Positions 8,728 to 17,123 of a DNA stretch of 64,000 nt are shown here, one piece after another. This DNA is from Thraustochytrium sp. TN22 (lineage: Eukaryota > Sar > Bigyra > Thraustochytrida > Thraustochytriidae): assembly GCA_013306675.1 (NCBI GenBank), contig JABLUY010000068.1, forward strand, positions 84,042-148,041, given 5' to 3'. The notes below the pieces were generated by a model. It ran no database searches. It was given only the letters and a program-made list of their open reading frames with translations, and had not been told where the DNA came from. The position numbers and the translations under genes are program-made. Every line of letters begins with the position of its first letter. Positions within the stretch are counted from its first letter, which is position 1.

Positions 8728-11212
8728 ATGGCGCAGGACGAGCAGCCCGCGGCCGCGCAGCGCGGCGACCAGGGCGGCGCCGGCGCCCAGGCGAGCGGCG
8801 ACGAGCAGGCCGTGGCCGTGGAGCAGGACGAGCAGGACGAGCAGGCCGTGGCCATGGAGCGCGACGACCAAGGCGGCGCCGGCGCCAAGGCGCAGAGCGG
8901 GGACGAGCAGGCCGTGGCCATGGAGCGCGACGACCAGGGCGGCGCCGGCGCCAAGGCGCAGAGCGGGGACGAGCAGGCCGTGGCCGTGGAGCAGGGCGAG
9001 CAGGCCGTGGCCATGGAGCGCGACGACCAGGGCGGCGCCAGCGCCAAGGCGCAGAGCGGGGACGAGCAGGCCGGCGACGAGAAGGCGACCGAGGGAGGCG
9101 AGGGGCCTGCGCACGGCGTGCAGCCGAGCGACGAGCCGCCCGCGTGGAAGCAGCAGCCGGACGCGAGGCGAGGCGGCGTGCCGGCGGCGGAGCTCCGGCG
9201 GCGCAAGATGACCTTCGTCAAGGAGAGGCCCGGAGAGGTGGAGGAGCGCGAGTGGTTCGTGATCCTGAACGAGAGCGGCGTGTACGAGCTGGCCAAGGCG
9301 GAACGAGGCGGGTAAGTGAGGGGCGGCTGTGTGCGCGCGGGGGGAAAGGAGGCGGGAGATGGACTGACGCGGGCCGGACAACGCACGCAGGCGCATGGCG
9401 CTCAACCATTGCACGGTCCTGATGGAAGGCTTCATTGGCGCGCGGTATGGGGAGTGCCGCGACCTGAAGCTGCTGGAGGGCAAGGCGCGCGGCAAAGCGC
9501 TAAAGGAGTCGCACTTTACGCAAAAGTTCACCGGCGAGAAGGAGAGGCGCTACACGATCATGAGCAAGGTGTACAAGGGTGACGCCGGCAAGGTGTCAAA
9601 GCGGCAGCAGCGCAGGCAGCTCAAGAAGAATCTGGCCAAGAAGCGCAAGGCGGGGGGCAGCGGCGCCGGCGATGGGCAAGGTCAGTCGCAAGAGGTGGGA
9701 GAGGAGGAGGAAGAGGAGGAGGCGGCCGAGGCGGAGGCGGAGGCGGAGGACCCGGCGCAGCAGCAGAGCGGTTGGGCATTCTTCGAGCCAGAGCCATGTG
9801 CGCCGACCGTGGCGACCCTGCCGCAGCCCTCCGGGGACGAGCTGGCGCTGCGGCGCACGCAACTTTTGGAGGCGCTCCACGAGGTGGAAGACAGACTGGG
9901 CGCAGAGCGTACGACGCCGGCGGACCCAGAGGCGCTGGAGAAGCAGGTCCTGCGCACGAACCAGCACCTGACGCACGCGGAGGTGGTCAAGCACGTGCCC
10001 ATGGAGGAGATGGAGCGCATGCGGTCCACGATGACGGAGGAAGAGATCATCGCGCAGCTCATCAAGTCGAGCGACACCTTCGCGTCCAAGACCGAGTACT
10101 CGCAGGAGAAGTTCATGCGCGAGAAGCTGCAGAAGCACTCGCGCAAGATGCGCGTGCTGGAGGCGCACGCCATGACGATTGCCGCGACGCTGTGGAACAC
10201 GGTCTCCGAGACAGGCATCCGGTTCGCGAACTTCCGCTTTCGCGACGTGCTTCCGCAGATCCTCTCGCTAGCCAACGTGCAGGCCGGGGCGCGCCCCCTC
10301 GTGGTGGAATCCACGGAGGGCCTCATCACCGGCGCCATCATGGAGCGCCTTGGCGGGCACGGCCGCCTGTACTCGGGCCACTTTGACACCGGATGGAGCA
10401 ACCTGCGCATGCTCGAGTGCTTCAACTTCTCGCCCGCCGTCATGTCGACCTTGCGGGAGGTCAACCTGGCCGATGTCCTGCAGGGTCAAAAGGGCGATGA
10501 GCAGTACAAGACGCTGCAGGAGAAGCTTGTCACGCTCGAAGAGCACCGCCGCATGCTCGAAGAGCGCATCGAAGCCCTGCCTGCAGATGAGGACGAGGCG
10601 CCCGCGGACAAGGAGGCCGAGGCGACGACCGGCGAGGCGCGGACCGTCGCGGAAGAGCGTGAGTCCCTGACCGCCAACCTGCGCGCCATCGGTCTCACGC
10701 TTCGCGGCACGCACAGGAAGCTGCCGGACAAGGCGCTGGAAGCGAGCGAGAACATGACCGTGTACAAGGAGCTGCGCGAGGAGGGCGCCACGAGCCTGGT
10801 CTTGGCGTCCAGGTACGACGTCGAGCGCACGCTTCTGGGCCTGCTGCCGCTCCTCCGCCCCGGAGGCAGCTTCGTGGTCTTTAGCGAGAACGTCGAGCCG
10901 CTCCTGAGCGTGCGCGAGAGAATCTCCAACAGCGAGGCTGTGTGCGTCATCATCACCGAGACCTTTTGCCGCGAGCAGCAGGTCCTGCCGGGCCGCACGC
11001 ACCCGCTCATGAAGATGAGCGGGCGGAGCGGCTTCTTGCTCTCCGGCTACAAGGTCGATCCCTCGTCCAACAAGATCGCCATCGTCAGCGTGCGACATCG
11101 CAAGTTGGATGAGTTCCGCGCGAAGAAGGCTCGTACTGCGGGCGATGGTGACGACCACGATGACGCGGCGCCAGTGGACGAAGAAGAGTACAACGAGGAC
11201 AACGACCAGTAG
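8728..11212 (+). CDS. TRM6: tRNA (adenine58-N1)-methyltransferase non-catalytic subunit TRM6, one intron
   Basis: join(8728..9311, 9391..11212), 801 residues. The 79-bp intron starts gtaagt and ends gcag; the junction falls in a Gly codon and keeps the frame. The conserved region begins near KERPGEVEEREWFVILN and includes GFIGARYGECRDL, an Arg/Lys-rich linker, and the signature VVESTEGLITGAIMERLGG and GRSGFLLSGYKVDP. TRM6 (yeast Gcd10) pairs with catalytic TRM61 to make m1A58 in nuclear tRNAs, including initiator tRNA. Two acidic/Ala-rich inserts and a ~160-residue N-terminal low-complexity extension make it longer than yeast or human TRM6 (about 480-500 residues). The extension is built from tandem ~66-bp repeats (about 8766-9072). 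Translation could instead begin at the ATG near 9208. Confidence 0.9.
8766..9072 (+). repeat. Coding minisatellite in TRM6 exon 1
   Basis: About three imperfect copies of a ~66-bp unit encode the peptide DEQAVAMERDDQGGAGAK followed by AQSG. The last copies are nearly identical, so the array is probably recent and variable in length. Confidence 0.7.
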
Positions 11213-11690
11213 CGCCAGCGCCAGCGCCACGTAGGAAATAGGTAACAACACAACGAGTAGCGCCAGCGCAACGTATCGGTCTTGGTTCATTCCCTTGTAT
11301 GCGTGCCATACAACTTAGCCATGAGAAAGAATCTGCTCCTCCGGGCCCAGGTTGAAGGAGCCGTCATGGTGGGCACGTCCTTGGCTTCGATACCGAGTGG
11401 AGGGCGAGAAAGAGAACCACAACGATGACGACGACGCGGCCGCCCGCTGCGACTCCGACTTTGACTCTGACTCTGAGTCCAGTGGACGAGGAAGAGAAGA
11501 ACACGAACAACGACAAGTTACGTTAGCGCCGGTGCCACGTACAAAACAAGTACTGCGGCGCAAGCAACGAAGAGTAGCGCCAGCGCCACGTAAGAAATAG
11601 GTACTACGTCTTAGTTCATTCCCTTGCACCCGCGCGATGCAACTCAGACCAAAGAATCTGCTCCCTCCTTCAGGCCCAAATTGAAGGAGA
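11170..11690 (+). repeat. Direct duplication of the TRM6 3' end and downstream DNA
   Basis: The segment from about 11170 to 11345 covers the last TRM6 codons and the following 130 bp. A diverged copy lies at about 11480-11690. Shared landmarks in the same order are a CCAGTGGACGARGAAGAG block, AGCGCCAGCGCCACGTA, TTCATTCCCTTG, AAAGAATCTGCTCC and CCAGGTTGAAGGAG / CCAAATTGAAGGAG. The second copy is not an open continuation of a gene. Confidence 0.7.
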
Positions 11691-11834
11691 TCAAGAGCGT
11701 TGCTCTGCGACAGTCCGAGGACGCACGGCGCGCGAGACCCACGGAGAGCGAGACGGAGAGCCACCACGGACGGCCTCCTCCCGCCAAGCCTACTCTAGGC
11801 AGACGCCTCGTGGCAGGCGGCCGCCGCCTCGCCC

Positions 11835-12262
11835 TTATTCGGACTCCGGCGTGCGGCCGTGCACGAGCAGCGCAACATTGTTCCCGTTGAGCAGAATCTG
11901 CTTGAGCTGCTTCGTCTTCTTCCCCTCGCTCGTCACCTCGCTGCGCTCCTCGTCAGCCCTCCGCATCGCCAGCGCGTCTCTCTCCCTCCCAAACCGCGGC
12001 GGCCCGCCAACCTACTACTCGGTGACGTCCTCCAGCACCATGTTGACGAACTCGTCAATGCCCCTGAGCGTGCCCACGAGCTCCTTGTCGCCCTGCGTCG
12101 CGCCTCGCTCCGTCAGCCCGCCTGCCTGCCTGCCTGCCTGCCGCCCTCGTACCCGGCCTCCACCTCGCGCTCGTACGCCTCCCCACGCACCTTCATGATG
12201 ACCCATATCTTCTGGCCCACGCTCCGGTCGATGAGCTCCAGCGGCAGCAGCTGCGACGCCAT
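11835..12262 (-). CDS. LSM5: U6 snRNA-associated Sm-like protein LSM5, two introns
   Basis: complement(join(11835..11940, 12016..12092, 12191..12262)), 84 residues. Exon 1 encodes MASQLLPLELIDRSVGQKIW and VIMK; exon 2 GDKELVGTLRGIDEFVNMVL and EDVTE; exon 3 completes a Tyr codon and ends LLNGNNVALLVHGRTPESE. This follows plant LSM5 almost residue for residue, with Sm motif 1 across exons 1-2 and Sm motif 2 (ILLNGNNVALLV) in exon 3. The introns are 98 bp (gtgcgt...gcag) and 75 bp (gtaggt...gcag). LSM5 belongs to the Lsm1-7 ring (cytoplasmic mRNA decay) and the Lsm2-8 ring (U6 snRNA). Length fits the family (about 88-91). The gene is divergent from the Cys-rich membrane-protein gene. Confidence 0.95.
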
Positions 12263-12492
12263 GGCGGCGGCGGGGCGGCGCGCGGCGGCGGCGAGCGGGC
12301 GCGGACTCGGCCGCGCGGCGCGGGCGGCTGCCGGATTGCCCGCGCGGGGCGAGCGCCGCCGCCCGGCCCGCCGCGCGCCCGCCTTGTGCTGTCGCGCGCG
12401 GCCGTTGCCGTCGGCGGCGTGCAGAACCTGAACGACTTGGAGGACCAGTACTCCGGCGCGAGCGCGGCGGCGGCGCGGCCGGGGTCGCCACC
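12263..12492. promoter_or_regulatory. Divergent promoter between LSM5 and the Cys-rich membrane-protein gene
   Basis: A 230-bp CG-rich spacer with no TATA box seen. It ends in a perfect Kozak context (GCCACCATGG) at the plus-strand start. A shared promoter is inferred from geometry. Confidence 0.45.
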
Positions 12493-13532
12493 ATGGACTG
12501 CTTCGCGTGCTGCTTCTGGTGCGTGCCGGCGGCGCTCGGGCGGCGGCGCCAGGCCGGCGGGCGGGCGGGCAGGCGGGCGGGTGGGAGGGGGGCCGGCTCG
12601 CTGGCTCGCGCCGTGCCGCGCCGCGCCGCGAGGGCGGGCGGGCGGGCGGGCTGGCGGGCGGGCGGGCGGGGAGCGCGGCGCGGGGCGGAGGAGGACTGAC
12701 AGGGAGCGCTGGGCGGACCGCGAGCAGCTTCTCGGACGCGCCTGTGGAGGATGACCCGCGTCTGCAGAACATGAACAAGTGGAAGGTGCTCATGAAGGAT
12801 GCGCCCACGGAGGAGACGCTGTGGTGCTGCTACGGCATGTTCTGCCCGTACTGCGCGGCGTACCAGCTGCGCACGCGCGCGCTCAGCTACAACATGCAGA
12901 ACTACAGGTGCTGCCAGGGTTACCTGACGTTTTGCTGCGTGCAGCCCGGCAACATGGGCGAGGAGAGCGCGCCGGAGTTGTGCCTCTGCCTGGAGGTCTG
13001 CTGCTGCCTCTCGTGCTCCATCTCCGCCACGCGCTTCCTCATCATGGACCAGTACTCCATCGTCTCGGATCCCTGCGACAACCGCATCATCCGCTTCAAC
13101 AACTTCATGCAGATCCTCAGCTGCGTGCTCAACCTCTTGTCCATCTGCATCGAGGAACTGTACGTTGTGTACTTGCGCGCGCTGGGCGCTCGAAGCGCCG
13201 TGAAACCACCGTTTTCATCACGGAACTAACACGCAGAGGCGCGTTGACGCGACCACGTTCACAGTCGCGAGGCCGCGCAGATCGTCGACATCATCGCCAA
13301 GATCGTCTACATTGTGACCTTTGGCTGCATGGCGGCCCAGATGAAGTCGGAGCTCGAGTTCCGCGAGAAGCAGAGCGGCCAGCACACCGGTGCGCAGGCG
13401 CCGGCCACCATGGAGATGCACCGCTCGGGCGGCAACAACACCTCCGGCGGCCAAGGTCAGGACACCTATGTCCAGCGCCAGGAGCAGGGCCACGTGCCCG
13501 TGGTGGAGGCCAAGCCTGTCCAGACCTACTAA
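12493..13532 (+). CDS. Conserved cysteine-rich membrane protein (plant/protist family), two introns
   Basis: join(12493..12518, 12728..13159, 13265..13532), 241 residues. The start has a perfect Kozak context (GCCACCATGG). Intron 1 (209 bp, gtgcgt...gcag) is packed with GCGG repeats; intron 2 (105 bp) is gtacgt...acag. Both junctions keep the frame. The protein begins MDCFACCFCFSDAPVEDD, then MNKWKVLMKDAP, dense Cys pairs (WCCYGMFCPYC, LCLCLEVCCCLSC), SATRFLIMDQY and DPCDNRIIRFNNFMQ, and a C-terminal segment IVYIVTFGCMAAQMK before a polar tail. The CxxC-rich core and the order of these blocks match a family I know from plant and protist genomes as uncharacterised; it resembles PLAC8-type proteins. 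One or two membrane-associated segments are likely. Function unknown. Confidence 0.85.
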
Positions 13533-13767
13533 GGGCATTGCCCCGACGGCAAGCGCAGCTCTGATGATGTGCGAGACTAGCCTGTCCCGCCTCGTTCCGC
13601 TTGATGAATCGATCGATCGATCCATCAATCGTGCAGAGTCTGCTGGAAAGAGAGCGTTTCTGATGTTGGCCGCATGGGATGCAGCGAAAATAAAAGCAAA
13701 CACACAAAGGTCAATGATGTTGATGATGATGCAAACGAAGTTAGTAGAGAAGAAACAGCCCCTACAC

Positions 13768-14891
13768 CTACGCGTCGGGGACGCGGAAGCGGAAAGTCTC
13801 GTACGGCCGAACACCGCGGGGCACCTCGACGCGCATGCGACCGCGACCGGGCACTTCGACCTGCGCGTGTCAAGCGCGATGATAATGTGTCAGTCACACG
13901 TCCACGCGCACAAACACTTGCAAAAGGACGCGTTGAAGCGCGATCACGTACCAGAATACTCTGACCGGGGCGAGCGTTGGCTGTGGTGAGCGCAAGCGTG
14001 CCAGAGTGGTTAGCAAAAACGTGGACTGGCGGCGAAGAAGCAGGACGAACGTACCAGGGCAAGCGACCTGCATGATCTGGCCCTCGGAGTTGCCGCCGAT
14101 GACGTTGCGCGGCCCGCGGTTGTTGTTGCCGTCGTTGCGCGGCGGTAGGCGCACCTGGAAGCGGTCGCCGCCGCGGAGGCCAGCCGGCACGAGCACAGAC
14201 ATCTGCTCGCGGCCGGGCGGGTTGATGAGCAGACGCGTTCCCGCGCGCGCGCCGTCCGGCACGAGCACGGTGATCATGTTCGAGTCCGTGCTGCCAGTGA
14301 CGCGCACGTTCGGGCCACGGCCGTCATCGCCTTCACCGTCGTCGTCGATGGCATCCAGCTTCTTGACCACGAAGACGGTGTCGCCGGACTTGAGCTCATA
14401 CTGCGCGTTTCACGACCTGCCGTCAGTGCTGCTGCCAGGCTTTACGAGCGCGCGCTTCCGTGCGAGCACACGCCTCCGATTTGGCGGTCGTACGAGCGCG
14501 CACCTCCTCTTCTTGACTCCACTTACGTCTCCTAGGCGCTTGTCGTCGTCAAACACGCGCGTCCCCTGTGCAAGCAAGCGAACAAGCAAGCAAGCAGACG
14601 AGCAAGCAAGCAGGTGAGCACGCATCTCGTCAGTCAGCCGGGTTCGGTCAAGCGAGCGCTCCGCGTGGAGGGCGGCGGCGGCGGTCGTCGCGGACTTACC
14701 TTGATGAGGCGCTGCGAGGAGACGGGAAAGTCCTTGTTCTCGTTGGCGATGATGGCCTTGAGCTCCTCCACCGTCACGTACAGGCTGATCTGCGGGAACG
14801 GCAGCCGCATGCCCGAGAGCGACCGCACCGTCAGCTCGATGAAGGAGCCCTCGAGCTTGGCCAGGTCCTCGTCGTCCTCCATGAACGCCAT
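13768..14891 (-). CDS. Ubiquitin-like-domain protein with repeated VxVPxGxRxGxxF motifs, at least three introns
   Basis: Clear exons are 14700..14891, 14527..14565 and 14400 down to about 14055, plus a last exon 13768..13860 ending TAG. Exons 1-3 build a ubiquitin-like fold: SFIELTVRSLSGMRLPFP, EELKAIIANENKDFPVSSQR, GTRVFDDDKRLGD, then YELKSGDTVFVVKK. After an acidic linker come repeats of one motif: ITVLVPDGARAGTRLLINPP, MSVLVPAGLRGGDRFQVRLP, and in the last exon MRVEVPRGVRPYETFRFRVP. The introns after exons 1 and 2 use gtaagt-type donors. The join into the last exon is unresolved: the best donor (gtacgt at 14054) is out of phase with the best reading of that exon, so a further small exon or another donor (such as 14067) is likely. 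Not a family I can name. Confidence 0.7.
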
Positions 14892-15850
14892 GGCGGCCTC
14901 TCCTGCCGCCGCCGCCGCCGCCGCGCTGCGCCGCGCCGCACGGGCGGAGGGGGGGGGGGGCGCTGGGCGCGCGCGCGGGGCCGGCCGGCGGGCGGGCGGG
15001 CGGGCGCGCGGAGTAGGAGTGGCGCCGCCTTTCCGTCTGCCGCCTCGGCGCGGGACCGGCCTTGCCCGCTAAGGCGCTCTTTAAGGCCGCACGCGCGGAC
15101 GTGTGCGCGCGGACACTGCGGCACCGGTGACCACGACCACGTCTCGGACTCGGACTCGGACTCGGACTCCGAGCTTCATCGAGTCTCCAACGTCAAGTTC
15201 GCCGGACGCGGCGCAGCGATGGCGAGCGCCGCTGCGAGGCAAGGGCCGCCTGCGCGACGATGCAGCGCCTACTTTGCTGGGAAAGGGCCTGTTTGGTGGC
15301 GGGCGGAAGGTTTGGCCAGGCTCGGGTGAGGCGACTTGCGTGTGTAATGCTCGGGTTTGTTGGGAGGGCTTTCTGCTGGGTCAGGCTGGCAGTGAGAGAT
15401 GCTGTTATGGTGGCGTAGGAGCTTGGAGATGCTTGCGCTTGCACTCGCGCCTGCACTCGCGCCTGTACTCGCGCCAGCACTCGAGCTCGCACTCGCGCCT
15501 GCACCCGCGCTCGCACCCGCTTGTCATTGGCATGCCGGAGAGCGTACTCGCAAGCCACGCGAGAGCCTGGAAGGCTTGCTCGCTTCACCTGCTCGGCCTG
15601 CTCGCTTCACCTGCACGGTCTGCTCGGCCTGCTCGCTTCATCTGCTCAGCCTGCTCGCTTCACCTGCAAGGCTTGCTCGCGTCGTGTCAACGATGCTTGG
15701 CCACGACTTTCGCCTTTGGACAAAGTCACAATCTTCGTCTTTGGAAACGTCTTTGGAAACGTATTTTGGAAACGCCTTTGGAAACGCCTTTGGAAACGCC
15801 TTTAGAAACGCCTTTGGAAACATCTTTGGAAACGCCTTTGGAAAGCGAGA
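14892..15850. other. Gene-free region rich in minisatellites
   Basis: No supported gene. It contains a GC-rich 5' region of the UBL gene, a (TCGGAC)n run at about 15145-15172, CACTCGCGCCTG-type repeats (about 15432-15510), a CTGCTCGCTTCACCTG-type array (about 15575-15690) and a 12-bp array (15727-15846) that abuts the 3' end of the p24 gene. Confidence 0.6.
15727..15846 (+). repeat. 12-bp minisatellite (TTTGGAAACGCC)n
   Basis: About ten imperfect tandem copies of TTTGGAAACGCC end a few bases before the p24 gene's stop codon (15851 on the minus strand), so the array probably forms part of that gene's 3' UTR or terminator region. Confidence 0.8.
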
Positions 15851-16577
15851 TTAGATGATGCGCTTGACCTCGAAGAAGCGGCGCAGGTAGTAGATTTGCC
15901 AGAGGTTGACGCCGACTAGAACAGCGGCCTCACATAGGGAGGACAAGAAGACTCGTGAGCTGGTGTTCTCCGTTGTGCGGTGGTGGCGCTCGCTGCGGCG
16001 GCGCAGGTACTCCTCCTGCTCTTTGAGGTCGCCCACGCGGCGGCCGAGGCGGAGCACGAGGTCGTGCAGGCGGTCGACCGAGGACTGCAGCGCGCACGGA
16101 CGTTAGTGCAGGCGTATGATTTTGCGATTCGACAAGCGCACGTACCTTATCAGCGAGGTCCTCAGAAGCCTCGTTCTCCAGCAAGTCGTCGACGCGGCCG
16201 GCGTGCACCGAGAACTGGACCTTCTTGGCCGCGCTGGTGGAGAGGTGGTTGCCGAAGCAAACCTTGTAGCGGCCAGCCTCGGCGGCCTTGAAGTCAAAGT
16301 GTCCCTCCTCCTGCCGAAAGTGTTCAACGATGCGCTGCTGCGTCTTGGCGAAGATAACGGCCAGGTCGATGTCCAGGTAGCCGCCCTCGACCACCTGGTA
16401 CGAGCCGCGCAGCTGCTCGCCGGCCGTGAGATCCTCGAAGAAGCAGACCTCCGCGTCCGCCGCCACCGTCACGAAGCTGCGCGCCTCCGCGCAGCCCGCC
16501 AGCAGCGCCAGCAGCGCGGCGGCCGCCGCGAGCGCGGCGCGCGCGCCTGCCCGCCGCGCCCGGCCCGTGCGCGCCAT
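15851..16577 (-). CDS. p24 / TMED family COPI-COPII cargo receptor, one intron
   Basis: complement(join(15851..16084, 16146..16577)), 221 residues. A hydrophobic, Ala/Leu-rich signal peptide (cleavage near CAEA-RSF) precedes a GOLD domain with the two expected Cys residues (AEVCFFEDLTAGEQLRGSYQ; GRYKVCFGNH). The 61-bp intron is gtacgt...gcag. Exon 2 encodes a coiled-coil stalk (LGRRVGDLKEQEEYLRRRSE), one membrane segment (AAVLVGVNLWQIYYL) and the tail RRFFEVKRII, with the FF and basic residues that bind COPII and COPI. p24 proteins cycle between ER and Golgi as hetero-oligomers. Length and layout are canonical. Subfamily (alpha, beta, gamma, delta) not assigned. Confidence 0.93.
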
Positions 16578-17123
16578 GCCGCCGCCGCCGCCTCCGCCGC
16601 CGCGGCGCGGGCCCGCGGGGCGCGGCCGCCGGCCGCCGCCGCGCTCCGCCTTCGCCCTCGCCGCCGCGCCGCCGCTGCCGAGCGCGCGCGCGCCGCGAGG
16701 CTCGGGGTCTGCGCGGGCGCTGGGATCGAAAACTCGAGCGCCGCCCAAGCGGCCTAAGAAGGGGCCCAAGCGCGCGCGCCAGCGCCAGTGGTCGCGCAGA
16801 CCCGGACCCCGGCGCCGCGCCGCCGCAGACCGAGGCGCTCGCGCGGGCTCTGGCCGGCGCGCGGAGGGAGGGCGTCCAGCGCGGCCCCGTCGCGCCGCCT
16901 GCGCGCTCCCGCGCGGTTCGACGGCCGGGCTGGCGCGGGACACGCGCCGGCGACCGCGGTTCTGCGCAGCGAGCACGAGCTGCAGCTGCAGGCGCTCGCG
17001 CTGTACGAGGAGCAGGCGGGGGAGGGACGAGACGAGAAGAGGAGGTCGAGCAAGGCCTGCGGAGAGACACCGACGACGCGAGGCGGCACGAGGGCGACGA
17101 GGACCGGGGTTTGACGCAGGAGG
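16578..17123. promoter_or_regulatory. Divergent intergenic region between p24 and UTP18 genes
   Basis: This 546-bp, extremely GC-rich spacer has (CCG)n runs just upstream of the p24 start. Long open frames cross it on both strands, but they reflect base composition: they show no family motifs and overlap both genes. Confidence 0.5.

Noticed and set aside
6526-9531. SNAPC1-like gene extended to a 1001-codon frame
   Set aside because: The upstream part overlaps TRM6 exon 1 on the other strand and has no family similarity; the conserved block begins at 8373.
13988-14012. Possible tRNA A-box (TGCCAGAGTGG)
   Set aside because: No B-box or cloverleaf nearby; it lies in an intron of the UBL gene.
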